Part shown: one piece after another, positions 1 to 8,168 of the stretch
How positions within the stretch are numbered: position 1 is the first letter of the stretch
How the letters are laid out: each line of letters opens with the position of its first letter
Assembly (NCBI GenBank): GCA_943842625.1
Contig: CALTCK010000002.1
Coordinates: 1-64,000 of the forward strand
Length of the DNA stretch: 64,000 nt
Source: an uncultured Flavobacteriaceae bacterium
GTDB taxonomy: Bacteria; Bacteroidota; Bacteroidia; Flavobacteriales; Flavobacteriaceae
Direction of reading: 5' to 3'
Program-made: the position numbers and the translations under genes
The notes under the pieces: model-generated
What the model was told of the DNA's origin: nothing
Database searches by the model: none
Seen by the model: the letters and a program-made list of their open reading frames with translations, nothing else

Positions 1-133
1 TAATTCTTTTGTTATTGTAAACAATCAAATTAATCTTAATGAAATTCCAGATGATATTTTGGTTGTTCCATCGCTTCAAGAAGCTGAAGACATCGTTGAG
101 ATGGAAACTATAGAACGTGAATTAGGGATGTAA
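1..133 (+). CDS. C-terminal fragment of a small protein upstream of rnz (partial)
   Basis: An open frame runs in from the left edge and stops at 131-133, leaving 43 residues that end in an acidic stretch (LQEAEDIVEMETIERELGM). It ends 9 bases before the rnz start, so the two are probably cotranscribed. From memory, flavobacteria often carry a gene of about 110 codons directly upstream of rnz, sometimes misnamed ribonuclease Z and perhaps STAS-like. The fragment is too short to confirm that, and no function is claimed. Confidence 0.6.
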   Translation, partial: NSFVIVNNQINLNEIPDDILVVPSLQEAEDIVEMETIERELGM

Positions 134-142
134 ACTTTTTTT

Positions 143-1048
143 ATGGAATTAACAATACTTGGTTGTTACTCTGCAACTCCGAGACCAAAAACTCGACCGA
201 CCTCTCAAATACTATCGATAAAAAATCATTTATTTTTAATAGATTGTGGAGAAGGAACTCAAGTGCAACTAAGAAATTGTAAAATTAAATTTTCAAGGAT
301 TAAACATGTATTTATTTCTCACTTGCATGGCGATCACTATTTTGGTTTGATAGGTTTGATTTCCACTTTTTTATTGTTAGGACGAGAGACTGAAATGCAC
401 ATTTATGGACCAAAAGGAATAAAAGAAGTGATAATGCTTCAGTTAAAACTTGGTAAATCTTGGGTTAATTTTCCTTTAACTTTTCATGAATTAGAGAGTA
501 AAGATTCTGAAATTATTTTTGAAGATGAAAAGGTAATAGTTCAAACGATACCTCTAAAACACCGAATATATACGAATGGTTTTTTATTTAAGGAAAAAAT
601 AGGGGACCGAAAAGTAGATATTGATTCAGTAAAAGAGAACCATATTGATATCAGCTACTGTCAAAAAATTAAAAAAGGTTTTGATGTTATTAATGAAAAA
701 GGAGTTACAATACTAAATGAGAATATAACTTTTAATCCTGATCCTCCAAAGTCTTATGCTTTTTGTTCTGACACACAATTTTACCCAGCTTGTATTCCTA
801 TCATAAAAAACACTACTGTTTTGTACCATGAGTCGTCTTTTCTAGACGAACATGAGCATTTGTGTGCCGCAACTAGACATAGCACCGCTAAACAAGCTGC
901 CGAAATTGCTAAACAAGCCAATGTGAAAAAATTAATTTTAGGTCATTATTCGACTAGGTATCCAAATATTGAAAAGTTTAAAACTGAAGCGAAACAAATT
1001 TTTAAAAATGTAGAATTAGCAAAAGATGGTATCGTGTTTAAAATTTAA
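143..1048 (+). CDS. rnz: Ribonuclease Z (tRNA 3' endonuclease)
   Basis: RNase Z is a metallo-beta-lactamase-fold endonuclease that removes the 3' trailer from tRNA precursors in the cytoplasm. The 301-residue length is normal for the bacterial short form (ElaC/RNase Z). The zinc motif HxHxDH is present as HLHGDH at residues 60-65, after FLIDCGEGTQ. Further conserved positions are LKHRIYTNGF near residue 138, FCSDTQ near 209 and ILGHYSTRY near 265, the last holding the final zinc histidine. The ATG follows a run of T with no clear Shine-Dalgarno, which is usual in Bacteroidota. It is intact, unlike the next two genes downstream. Confidence 0.96.
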   Translation: MELTILGCYSATPRPKTRPTSQILSIKNHLFLIDCGEGTQVQLRNCKIKFSRIKHVFISHLHGDHYFGLIGLISTFLLLGRETEMHIYGPKGIKEVIMLQLKLGKSWVNFPLTFHELESKDSEIIFEDEKVIVQTIPLKHRIYTNGFLFKEKIGDRKVDIDSVKENHIDISYCQKIKKGFDVINEKGVTILNENITFNPDPPKSYAFCSDTQFYPACIPIIKNTTVLYHESSFLDEHEHLCAATRHSTAKQAAEIAKQANVKKLILGHYSTRYPNIEKFKTEAKQIFKNVELAKDGIVFKI

Positions 1049-1106
1049 TTTAAAACTTATTTTTCTTAATATTTAAAACTCGTAACTTGCATTAAATTGA
1101 AAAATT

Positions 1107-1752
1107 ATGCGTGATAATTTACATGATTATCGAAAAAACTATAATAAAGGATGAATTAACCAAAATAAGGTTGACACTAATCCCTTACAACAGTTTAGAA
1201 AATGGTTTTATGAAGCAAAAGATTCAGAAAGTGTTGAAGAAGTAAACGCAATGACCTTAACAACTCTTGGGCTTGATGGGTTTTCAAAGGGGAGGGTAGT
1301 GCTATTAAAAAAATATGATGAGATGCGGTTTTTATTTTTATACCAATTATTTAAGCGAAAAAGGAAAGTCCATAGCACAAAACAATAAGGTTTCCTTGTC
1401 ATTTTTTTGGCCGAGTTTAGAGCGACAAATTATCATTAAAGGAACAGCGTCAAAGACTTCAGAAGATGATTCAAACAACTATTTTAACAGTAGACCTAAA
1501 GGCAGTCAATTAGGAGCTTTAGTTTCTAATCAAAGCGAGGTCATAGAAAATCGAAAAGTGATTGAAAATAAATTAGCATTGTTAGAAAATCAATATTCCG
1601 ATAAAGAAATCAAAAAACCAGCAAATTGGGGAGGTTATTTAGTGTCGCCAATTTCTATTGAATTTTGGCAGGGTAGGCCAAACAGACTGCATGATCGTAT
1701 CAGGTATAGGTTAAGTCATTTAGACTGGATTATCGAAAGACTTTCTCCTTAA
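1107..1752 (+). CDS. pdxH: Pyridoxamine 5'-phosphate oxidase, reading frame broken
   Basis: PdxH is an FMN enzyme that oxidises pyridoxamine or pyridoxine 5'-phosphate to pyridoxal 5'-phosphate, the last step of vitamin B6 salvage. The family sequence is recognisable throughout: an N-terminus MRDNLHDYRKNYNKG at 1107, AMTLTTLGLDGFSKGRVVLLKKYDE, then FYTNYLSEKGK, LSFFWPSLERQIIIKG, SRPKGSQLGALVSNQS, and the C-terminal EFWQGRPNRLHDRIRYR with the ending IERLSP. The frame is broken twice. A TGA follows codon 15, where a pair of compensating indels would restore the expected residues. One extra base near 1328 separates KKYDEM from GFYFYTNY. The 145-codon frame from 1315 is therefore only the C-terminal two thirds. 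Sequence error is the likely cause. Confidence 0.88.
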
Positions 1753-1803
1753 TTTAACTTTAGTAAATTATTTAACCTACTGATTTATTAGTGTTTTATA
1801 TAT

Positions 1804-2300
1804 ATGAAAAATTTGTATTTAGTTCGACATGCAAAATCATCATGGAAATTACCAGTCGATGATCATAAACGTCCTTTAAAAAAACGAGGAGTCTCAGATG
1901 CTATTTTAATTTCGGACCATATTAAAGATCTTGTTTCAAAACCTGATGTTTTGTTAACGAGTGATGCAGAAAGAGCAAAAGCTACCGCTTTATATTTTAA
2001 AAAAGCTTTTGATATTGAATCTGATTCATTTTTTATAAATAAATCTTTGTATGATTTTCAGGGTAAAAATGTTTTAAGAGTTATCAAAGAATTGAATGAT
2101 TCTTTTAATGTTGTTATGATTGTTGGACATAACCATGCATTTACGTCTTTAGTAAATATGCTCGGAGACGACTATTATTAAGACCTACCAACTTGTGGTT
2201 TTATACATATAGAATTCGCAATTGATCATTGGAATTTGCTAATTACGGGCAAACTAAGAATGTCATCTTTCCAAGAGATTTAAAATATAAAAATATATAG
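1804..2300 (+). CDS. sixA: SixA-type phosphohistidine phosphatase, reading frame broken
   Basis: This is a small histidine-phosphatase superfamily protein. The RHG signature is present as LVRHAKSSW at residues 6-14, and the second catalytic histidine is in MIVGHNHAF near residue 102, so it resembles SixA, which dephosphorylates phosphohistidine. The first frame stops at TAA 2179-2181. The same frame then continues with DLPTCGFIHIEF, the usual next block. A second shift near 2253 is needed to read GKTKNVIFPRDLKYKNI, the usual C-terminus, ending at TAG 2298-2300. Ppx starts one base later. The gene is likely intact in the organism. The exact substrate is not shown by sequence. Confidence 0.85.
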
Positions 2301-2301
2301 T

Positions 2302-3186
2302 ATGTTAATTAAAAAATATGCAGCTATAGATATTGGCTCCAATGCGATACGGTTACTCATAACAACTATTATTGAGCAATATGGTAGCGACACAAAATTT
2401 AAAAAAACTTCATTAATTAGAGTTCCTATTAGACTTGGAGACGATGTTTTTAAACTAGGATTAGTATCCGACGATAATTATAATCGTATGGAAGACTCTA
2501 TGAAAGCGTTTAAATTATTAATGAAAGTGCATAATGTTTCAAAATATAGAGCATGCGCAACTTCTGCAATGCGTGAGGCTAAGAATGGTAAAAGCATCAC
2601 CGAAAAAATAAAAAAGAGTACAGGAATCGATATTGAGATCATTAACGGAAATGAAGAGGCAAAAATCATAGCCTTAACAAATTTAAAAAAATATTTAGTT
2701 CATGATAAAACTTTTCTTTACGTTGATGTAGGAGGGGGAAGCACAGAATTAACTATTTATTCAAAGGGAAAATCAGTCCTTTCTAAGTCTTTTAAAATAG
2801 GTACAGTTCGATTAATTAATGAGTTAGTTCCAGATAGTATTTGGAACCAAATGAAATTGTGGATAAAGGAGCATACTAAAAAACACAACCAAATAACACT
2901 CTTAGGGACTGGAGGAAACATAAATAGCACCTATAAATTCAGTGGAACTAAACTAGGCAAACCTTTAAGTTATCATTATTTAAAAAAATACTTTCAAACG
3001 GTAGAATCATTTACTTACGAAGAAAGAATTTCTAAATTTAATATGGATTTAGATCGAGCAGATGTGATTTTACCGGCTTTAAATATATATATATCAGCAA
3101 TGAAATGGAGCGGAGCAAAAGAAATTTATGTGCCTAAAATTGGACTCTCTGATGGAATTATTCGAAGTTTATATCAAGACAAATAA
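2302..3186 (+). CDS. ppx: Exopolyphosphatase, Ppx/GppA family
   Basis: Ppx/GppA enzymes hydrolyse inorganic polyphosphate or pppGpp and belong to the ASKHA ATPase fold. The first phosphate motif AAIDIGSNAIRLLI is at residues 7-20. The second, YVDVGGGSTEL, is near residue 139, and LLGTGGNINS is near 200. At 294 residues it is the short bacteroidotal form with only the two core domains and no C-terminal HD domain. It starts 1 base after the end of sixA, suggesting one transcript; the pair is often linked to polyphosphate kinase, which is not in this window. It converges with miaE, 7 bases away, with no visible terminator. Confidence 0.92.
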   Translation: MLIKKYAAIDIGSNAIRLLITTIIEQYGSDTKFKKTSLIRVPIRLGDDVFKLGLVSDDNYNRMEDSMKAFKLLMKVHNVSKYRACATSAMREAKNGKSITEKIKKSTGIDIEIINGNEEAKIIALTNLKKYLVHDKTFLYVDVGGGSTELTIYSKGKSVLSKSFKIGTVRLINELVPDSIWNQMKLWIKEHTKKHNQITLLGTGGNINSTYKFSGTKLGKPLSYHYLKKYFQTVESFTYEERISKFNMDLDRADVILPALNIYISAMKWSGAKEIYVPKIGLSDGIIRSLYQDK

Positions 3187-3193
3187 CTATAGG

Positions 3194-3775
3194 CTATCCA
3201 TGAATTGTCTCTTTACCTCCTAAACTTTTCATGATTTCTGCTTCAAATATTAAAAGTTTTTGCCATTTTTCATCGATAATTTTTCGACCACCATAGTTTC
3301 TAGCAAAATTTAAAAATAACGTATAATGTCCTGCTTCGCTTTCCATCAAGCTTCTGAAAAAAAGAGCCAATTCTTTGTCTTTTAAATTTTCAGACAATAG
3401 TTTAAATCGTTCACAACTTCTGGCTTCAATCAATGCTGCATATAATAGACGATGTATTAATTGTGTTGTTCTGCTGCCTCCTTTTGGAAAAAAAGACAGT
3501 AGTTTAATTACATAATGATCTTTACGATCTCTTCCAAGGGTCCATCCTCTATCTAAAATAATATTATGAACTAGTTCAAAATGACACATTTCTTCTTTAG
3601 CAAGACTAGGCATTTCTTTAACCAACTCTGTATATTCTGGAAATGATACCATTAATGATATAGCAGTAGAAGCAGCTTTTATTTCACAAAATGCGTGATC
3701 CGTCAATATTTCTTGTATATTTTTTTCTGCGATATTAACCCACCTTGGATCTGTTGGTAATTTTAGTCCTAACAT
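3194..3775 (-). CDS. miaE: tRNA-(ms[2]io[6]A)-hydroxylase
   Basis: MiaE is a ferritin-like diiron monooxygenase that hydroxylates the isopentenyl side chain of 2-methylthio-N6-isopentenyladenosine at tRNA position 37. The 193-residue protein carries the expected iron ligands in a four-helix bundle: FCEIKAAS near residue 29, EEMCHFE near 62 (ExxH), EARSCERF near 114 and ESEAGHY near 144 (ExxH). It starts 9 bases after dnaX, so both are probably transcribed from the dnaX promoter. The gene is intact. Confidence 0.93.
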   Translation of the reverse strand: MLGLKLPTDPRWVNIAEKNIQEILTDHAFCEIKAASTAISLMVSFPEYTELVKEMPSLAKEEMCHFELVHNIILDRGWTLGRDRKDHYVIKLLSFFPKGGSRTTQLIHRLLYAALIEARSCERFKLLSENLKDKELALFFRSLMESEAGHYTLFLNFARNYGGRKIIDEKWQKLLIFEAEIMKSLGGKETIHG

Positions 3776-3784
3776 TTTTATGTA

Positions 3785-5539
3785 TTATAATTCTAAACCT
3801 AATTCTTTTCTTAAAGTATCTAATAAAGGATTTTTTTCTATTAGTTTATCATATTTTTCAATCGGAGTGTAGGCATATTTTTTTTCTACTGTTTCATTCA
3901 CAATAATTTCTAGGGTAATTTCATAATTCTGAAGTTTATCTTTAATAAACGAAAGAATATCATGTTGTACTCTTTCTACCTCTGTTTTTATTGTATTATT
4001 GGGATAAACTAAATTGACGGTAGTTCCTTTAAGAACAGGTTTTGCCATAGTTAGATGTGACAATAAATTATATTTACCTTCTCTATCAATCTTTTTAGTG
4101 AATTGGTTCCAAGCCAGTTGAAACTGCTCTTCTGAAAATGAATTTTTAGGTTTCTCAGATTCTTCAGGTTTATTATCATTTACTATTTTTAAAAGCTCCT
4201 TTTTCTTTTTGATACTACTTATTGAAAATGCAGATTTTTTTTTGGGTCGATTGATTGATAACTCAATTTTATCCTTTGTTTCTTTATTTTCTTTAGGAGA
4301 TGTTTGAACTGTTTTTGAATTTTGCTCAGCATTAGTTGGAATAGTTGATTTCGCGGGTGCTACTTTGTTGTCTTGAACTTCAAATTTTTTGTTAACAGTG
4401 TTAAAATAGGAGGGAGGAATTATACCTAAACTTTTTATTCCACTGGGAGTCAGTTCACTTTTTTTTTTTTTGAAGTTTTCAGAATCAAAAGTAATTGATG
4501 CCATTTGCATCAAACACAATTCAACTAATAGCCTTTGATTTCTACTTATTTTATATTTTAAATCACAGTTGTTTGACTTTTCTATACAAGCTACTAGAAA
4601 GGTATGAGATGTTTTTATTGACTGCTCTAAGTACATTTTTTTTACTTGTTCACCAACTTCTAAAAGTTCAATGGTTTCAGGAGTTTTAGAAACTAGTAAA
4701 TCTCTAAAATGAGATGCTAATCCCATTATAAAATGATGTCCATCAAATCCTTTTGACAATATATTATTGAATAGGATCAAGGTATTTGGAATATTATTGT
4801 CCAATAATAAGTCGGTGACTTCAAAATAATAGGTGTAATCTAGGACATTTAAATTTTCAGTTACAGCTTCTCTTGTTAATTTATTACCTGAGAAACTTAC
4901 GACCCTATCAAAAATTGAAAGCGCATCACGAAGAGCTCCATCTGCTTTTTGTGCAATTATATGTAAAGCATCATCTGCAGCTTCAATGCCCTCGGACTTT
5001 GCAACATTTGCTAAATGATTTTTGGTGTCTTTTACATTAATTCTTCTAAAATCAAAAATCTGACATCTAGACAATATGGTTGGAATGATTTTATGTTTTT
5101 CAGTAGTAGCTAGAATAAATATAGCATGATTTGGAGGTTCTTCTAATGTTTTTAAAAAAGCATTAAATGCCGCTGAGGAGAGCATGTGTACCTCATCGAT
5201 GATGTATACCTTGTATTTTCCGACCTGAGGGGGTATTCGAACTTGATCAATTAAATTCCTAATATCGTCAACTGAATTATTAGATGCAGCATCCAATTCA
5301 AATATATTAAAGGCAAAATCTTCATTTTCGTTGACAGAATCATCTTGATTAATTTTTTTTGCAAGTATTCGTGCGCATGTAGTTTTACCAACCCCACGAG
5401 GCCCAGTAAATAGTAACGCTTGAGCAAGATGATTGTTTTCTATGGCACTTTCTAAAGTACTGGTAATAGCTTGTTGGCCTACTACATCTTTAAATTGTGT
5501 GGGTCTGTACTTTCTAGCAGATACAATAAAATGTTCCAT
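3785..5539 (-). CDS. dnaX: DNA polymerase III subunits gamma and tau
   Basis: DnaX is the ATPase of the sliding-clamp loader. The Walker A motif GPRGVGKTT is at residues 46-54, DEVHMLS (Walker B) near 119, and the arginine-finger region SRCQIFDFRRI near 163. The C-terminal third is a lysine-rich linker and tau-like domain, ending in LRKELGLEL. The start is placed at MEHFIVSARKYRP rather than at an ATG 18 bases upstream, because that upstream ATG lies inside a TATATTTG promoter box and MEHF is the usual family start. The four zinc-binding cysteines between Walker A and the DAASNN motif of typical DnaX are missing; an acidic linker takes their place. Confidence 0.95.
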   Translation of the reverse strand: MEHFIVSARKYRPTQFKDVVGQQAITSTLESAIENNHLAQALLFTGPRGVGKTTCARILAKKINQDDSVNENEDFAFNIFELDAASNNSVDDIRNLIDQVRIPPQVGKYKVYIIDEVHMLSSAAFNAFLKTLEEPPNHAIFILATTEKHKIIPTILSRCQIFDFRRINVKDTKNHLANVAKSEGIEAADDALHIIAQKADGALRDALSIFDRVVSFSGNKLTREAVTENLNVLDYTYYFEVTDLLLDNNIPNTLILFNNILSKGFDGHHFIMGLASHFRDLLVSKTPETIELLEVGEQVKKMYLEQSIKTSHTFLVACIEKSNNCDLKYKISRNQRLLVELCLMQMASITFDSENFKKKKSELTPSGIKSLGIIPPSYFNTVNKKFEVQDNKVAPAKSTIPTNAEQNSKTVQTSPKENKETKDKIELSINRPKKKSAFSISSIKKKKELLKIVNDNKPEESEKPKNSFSEEQFQLAWNQFTKKIDREGKYNLLSHLTMAKPVLKGTTVNLVYPNNTIKTEVERVQHDILSFIKDKLQNYEITLEIIVNETVEKKYAYTPIEKYDKLIEKNPLLDTLRKELGLEL

Positions 5540-5554
5540 AAAATTAGCTTCAAA

Positions 5555-5562
5555 CAAATATA
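5555..5562 (-). promoter_or_regulatory. Candidate -7 box for dnaX
   Basis: TATATTTG on the minus strand matches the Bacteroidota -7 consensus TAnnTTTG and lies 15 bases upstream of the chosen dnaX ATG. No TTG is found at the usual -33 distance. It supports the downstream dnaX start, because transcription would begin at about 5549. Confidence 0.45.
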
Positions 5563-5636
5563 GAAATAGTCAAATTTTTTAAATAAGAAACCGAATCTTA
5601 TTTTTGTCTTTTTATTAACAAGTAAGTAATTTATTT

Positions 5637-5644
5637 TACATTTG
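5637..5644 (+). promoter_or_regulatory. Candidate -7 box for rnpB
   Basis: TACATTTG matches TAnnTTTG and ends 3 bases before the first base of the RNase P RNA P1 helix at 5648. That is the spacing expected if transcription starts at the mature 5' end. No TTG lies at the normal -33 distance. Confidence 0.55.
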
Positions 5645-5955
5645 CCTAGCAGACCGTCTCATCGTCTTAATTTATATTTATTAAGGAGGAAAGTCCGGAC
5701 ACCAAAGGGAAGCATACCGGCTAACAGCCGTCGATACATAGATGTATTAGGACTAGTGCAGCAGAAAGAATGTACAGGTAATGCTGTAGTGAAACCAGGT
5801 AAACTCTATGCGGTGCAATGCCATGTAAACCTACAATTGAGGGTTCCCACCCGATGTAGGAGGGTAGGCAGATAAAGAAAATTGGTAACAGTTTTTTTAG
5901 ATAAATGATGAGAATTAACTTTTGTTAATACAGAATCCGGCTTATAGGTCTGCTT
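5645..5955 (+). ncRNA. rnpB: RNase P RNA (bacterial type A)
   Basis: This is the catalytic RNA that removes tRNA 5' leaders. The conserved 5' core GAGGAAAGTCCGGACACC is at about 5686-5703. The conserved 3' core ACAGAATCCGGCTTATAGG is at about 5931-5949. The ends pair as the P1 helix: AGCAGACC at 5648-5655 with GGTCTGCT at 5947-5954. The stretch also holds the middle landmark AGAAAGAATGTACAGGTAATGC. A T run from 5953 would serve as terminator. A 77-codon open frame inside it is not a gene. It sits head-to-head with dnaX and converges with rsmD, 5 bases apart. Confidence 0.95.
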
Positions 5956-5960
5956 TTTTT

Positions 5961-6498
5961 TTATTTTTCAAAAAAACTAAATACAGAACCACCGTAACGT
6001 CGTGCTTCTGTAAAATACTGATTGCTTGATAAATCGGTGTGTTTGGAATGTTCTATAATTAAAAAACCCCCATTATCTAGTAAATCTCTTTTAAAAACGG
6101 TATTAACAGTTAACATAAAATCTTCAATAGGTAGGTGATAAGGTGGATCAGCGAAGATAATCGTATATTTTTTAGAGGTCTGTCGTTAAATATTTTGATA
6201 CGTCTGATTTTATAGTTTTTATTAAAAAATTTAATTCTTCAGCAATACGGTTAATATATTTTACACAACCATAATAAGAGTCGATTGCAGTCATGTCTTT
6301 AGTTCCTCTTGACCCAAACTCGTAACTTATGTTACCGGTCCCTGCATAAAGGTCTAACAAGGTTATTTCTTCAAAATCGATGCGATGCATTAAAATATTA
6401 AAAAGTGCTTCTTTAGCAAAATCTGTAGTAGGCCTAACAGGTAATTTTTTTGGAGCAACCAATCTTTTCCCCTTATATTTTCCAGAAATAATTCTCAA
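5961..6498 (-). CDS. rsmD: 16S rRNA (guanine966-N2)-methyltransferase RsmD, reading frame broken
   Basis: RsmD methylates G966 of 16S rRNA using S-adenosylmethionine. The N-terminal part MRIISGKYKGKRL...RPTTDFAKEALFNIL and the SAM motif LLDLYAGTGNIS are in the first frame, which stops at 6172. The catalytic motif appears in a second frame as IIFADPPYHLP, followed by GGFLIIEHSKH and the ending GGSVFSFFEK with a stop at 5961-5963. One extra base near GACCTC (about 6175) explains the break. The ATG overlaps the DUF3822 stop by 4 bases. Together the two frames give a normal length of about 178 residues, so the gene is probably functional. Confidence 0.9.
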
Positions 6499-7313
6499 TG
6501 AAAGTATTTTAATAGAAGGTTATAGTGCGATTTGTCTTTGCCTGAAATTTTAATGTCTTTTTTTGAATTACAAAAAGTAACATTACGGACGTATTTATAT
6601 AAAATCGAATGATTAGAATCTCCCTTGTTAATGTTTCCAGACACAAACAAATCAATAGTTTCAGGATTCATTTTTAATTGTTCTAAACAAAATAATATGA
6701 AGTAAATAAAATCTTCTGGAGAATTATATTCAAATGAATTACAAAGCAATAGCTTGCTATTTTTAATAGCTACTAAGTCAAAAGTATTTGAATAAATATT
6801 CAAGTATATCTTCGGGAGTTTTATATTTTTTTCATCTTCGAGAATGTTTTCTAATAGTAAGGTCGTGGAATGATGATAATTAAAATCACCAAATTTTTCA
6901 AATAAAAAGTTATTGATATTTATAAAGGGAATATAAATAACAGTTATGTCATGATTCTGAAGCGTATCATTGGCAATAAAGTCATTTTCTAAAATTTTAG
7001 AATTAAACTTTAAATAATCACTGGATTTTGATTCATCAAAAAGTGAGGTAGGAGTTAACGTATATAATCTTGTATGATAAATAATATTTATCTCAGAAAA
7101 TTTGATGTTAAAAATTGAATTATCATTCAAAACTGACTTTAATTCCAACAATAGTTCTCCTGGACTGACAGTTTGTTCAAATGTTTTTTCTGAAAAAAAA
7201 TCAATTTCTTTTGTAGCGGCATTAGACACTAAAAAAGAAAGTCCGGACAATGTTAGTTGTACGGACAGTCTAAAGCTATTTTGTTGGTTTATATTATTGT
7301 TTTGGAGAGTCAT
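6495..7313 (-). CDS. DUF3822 family protein
   Basis: This is about 272 residues from MTLQNNNINQQNSFRLSVQL. The start is chosen at this ATG; an upstream in-frame codon at 7343 gives a less likely N-terminus. I recognise it as the bacteroidotal DUF3822 family, commonly found next to rsmD as here, mainly from the central block FIPFININNFLFEKFG and LNIYSNTFDLVAIKN. No catalytic motif, signal peptide or membrane segment is visible. The start overlaps the end of the upstream gene by 20 bases and its stop overlaps rsmD, so all three are one operon. The fold may resemble ASKHA-type ATPases, but that is inference. Confidence 0.75.
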   Translation of the reverse strand: MTLQNNNINQQNSFRLSVQLTLSGLSFLVSNAATKEIDFFSEKTFEQTVSPGELLLELKSVLNDNSIFNIKFSEINIIYHTRLYTLTPTSLFDESKSSDYLKFNSKILENDFIANDTLQNHDITVIYIPFININNFLFEKFGDFNYHHSTTLLLENILEDEKNIKLPKIYLNIYSNTFDLVAIKNSKLLLCNSFEYNSPEDFIYFILFCLEQLKMNPETIDLFVSGNINKGDSNHSILYKYVRNVTFCNSKKDIKISGKDKSHYNLLLKYFH

Positions 7314-8043
7314 ATAATTTTGGCCAATTTCCGCCGGTATCAATATCGTTCATGGAACCAACTCGCACTGTAGGTCCGTTAATTCCGTCTACTGAAACTA
7401 ACTGTTCTTCCTGATAAATAAGGTCAGTATCTTGATCACTAAGTATTAACCTTTTTGCTACACTTGCTTCAAATACGGAATACAAAACATCATTTTTCTC
7501 ATATTTTCCTGCTTTGAGTTCAAATATGGCACCTTCAGCAATTTCTAAAGGTATATTCATCATGGTTTTGTATCGATCAGAGTCACCAAATAAAGAATCT
7601 TTTACAGAGGCAAAACGTAAGGTGTCAACAATAATTTCTTCTTTATAATAGCCACCTTTCTGAGCATCTAAACCAAATGCTCTATTTTTTTCCACATCCG
7701 CATAACTGGTATCTCTCCTTTGTATGATTGCAAACTTTGCGGTGTCTATAAACTGAACTAAGCTGTCAAAATCACCTGAAAATTTACCTTCGATTTCTTG
7801 ATGAGCTAGTTCAGATATTCTAATATCTTTTAAGCTTTCAATCACTTTCGCGTATCTAACCTGTTTTACTTTGTTAAATTCTACAGGTCCTATAATAGAT
7901 TTATATAGACCGTATCCTAAAAACAAGATAACAACCCAAAGAAAAATCGATATGGTAGGATTAAATTTTAAAGGAATATACTTTTCCATTAAATAGATTA
8001 GTCCAACGCAAACTAAAATGCCGAGTATAATATTTAAAATCAT
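7294..8043 (-). CDS. Conserved flavobacterial membrane protein of unknown function
   Basis: The product has 249 residues. Two hydrophobic segments lie at the N-terminus (about residues 3-19 and 31-49). The rest is a soluble domain containing FDSLVQFIDTAKFAIIQRRDTSYADVEKNRAFGLDAQ and, near the C-terminus, YSVFEASVAKRLILSDQDTDLI. I recognise it only as a protein usually found upstream of DUF3822 and rsmD in this family. The second helix is followed by a lysine and arginine cluster, which suggests the soluble domain may stay cytoplasmic; that is inference. It is the first gene of the operon with DUF3822 and rsmD. Confidence 0.7.
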   Translation of the reverse strand: MILNIILGILVCVGLIYLMEKYIPLKFNPTISIFLWVVILFLGYGLYKSIIGPVEFNKVKQVRYAKVIESLKDIRISELAHQEIEGKFSGDFDSLVQFIDTAKFAIIQRRDTSYADVEKNRAFGLDAQKGGYYKEEIIVDTLRFASVKDSLFGDSDRYKTMMNIPLEIAEGAIFELKAGKYEKNDVLYSVFEASVAKRLILSDQDTDLIYQEEQLVSVDGINGPTVRVGSMNDIDTGGNWPKLYDSPKQ

Positions 8044-8085
8044 AGTTTATATTGAGGTTTGATTTTTTAAAAAAATGGTTTAACG

Positions 8086-8093
8086 CAAATCTA
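8086..8093 (-). promoter_or_regulatory. Candidate -7 box for the 8043 membrane protein / DUF3822 / rsmD operon
   Basis: TAGATTTG on the minus strand fits TAnnTTTG and lies about 42 bases upstream of the ATG at 8043, within the divergent gap to the helicase gene. No matching -33 TTG is seen. Confidence 0.35.
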
Positions 8094-8168
8094 CAATTTT
8101 TTTTTAACCGTAAAAGTAATTTCTGAAAAAAACATAGCTATATTTAATGCCTCATAGCTAACGAAATA

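Noticed and set aside
5642-5875. 77-codon frame on + at the RNase P locus
   Set aside because: It lies wholly in the RNase P RNA and its product has no coding character.
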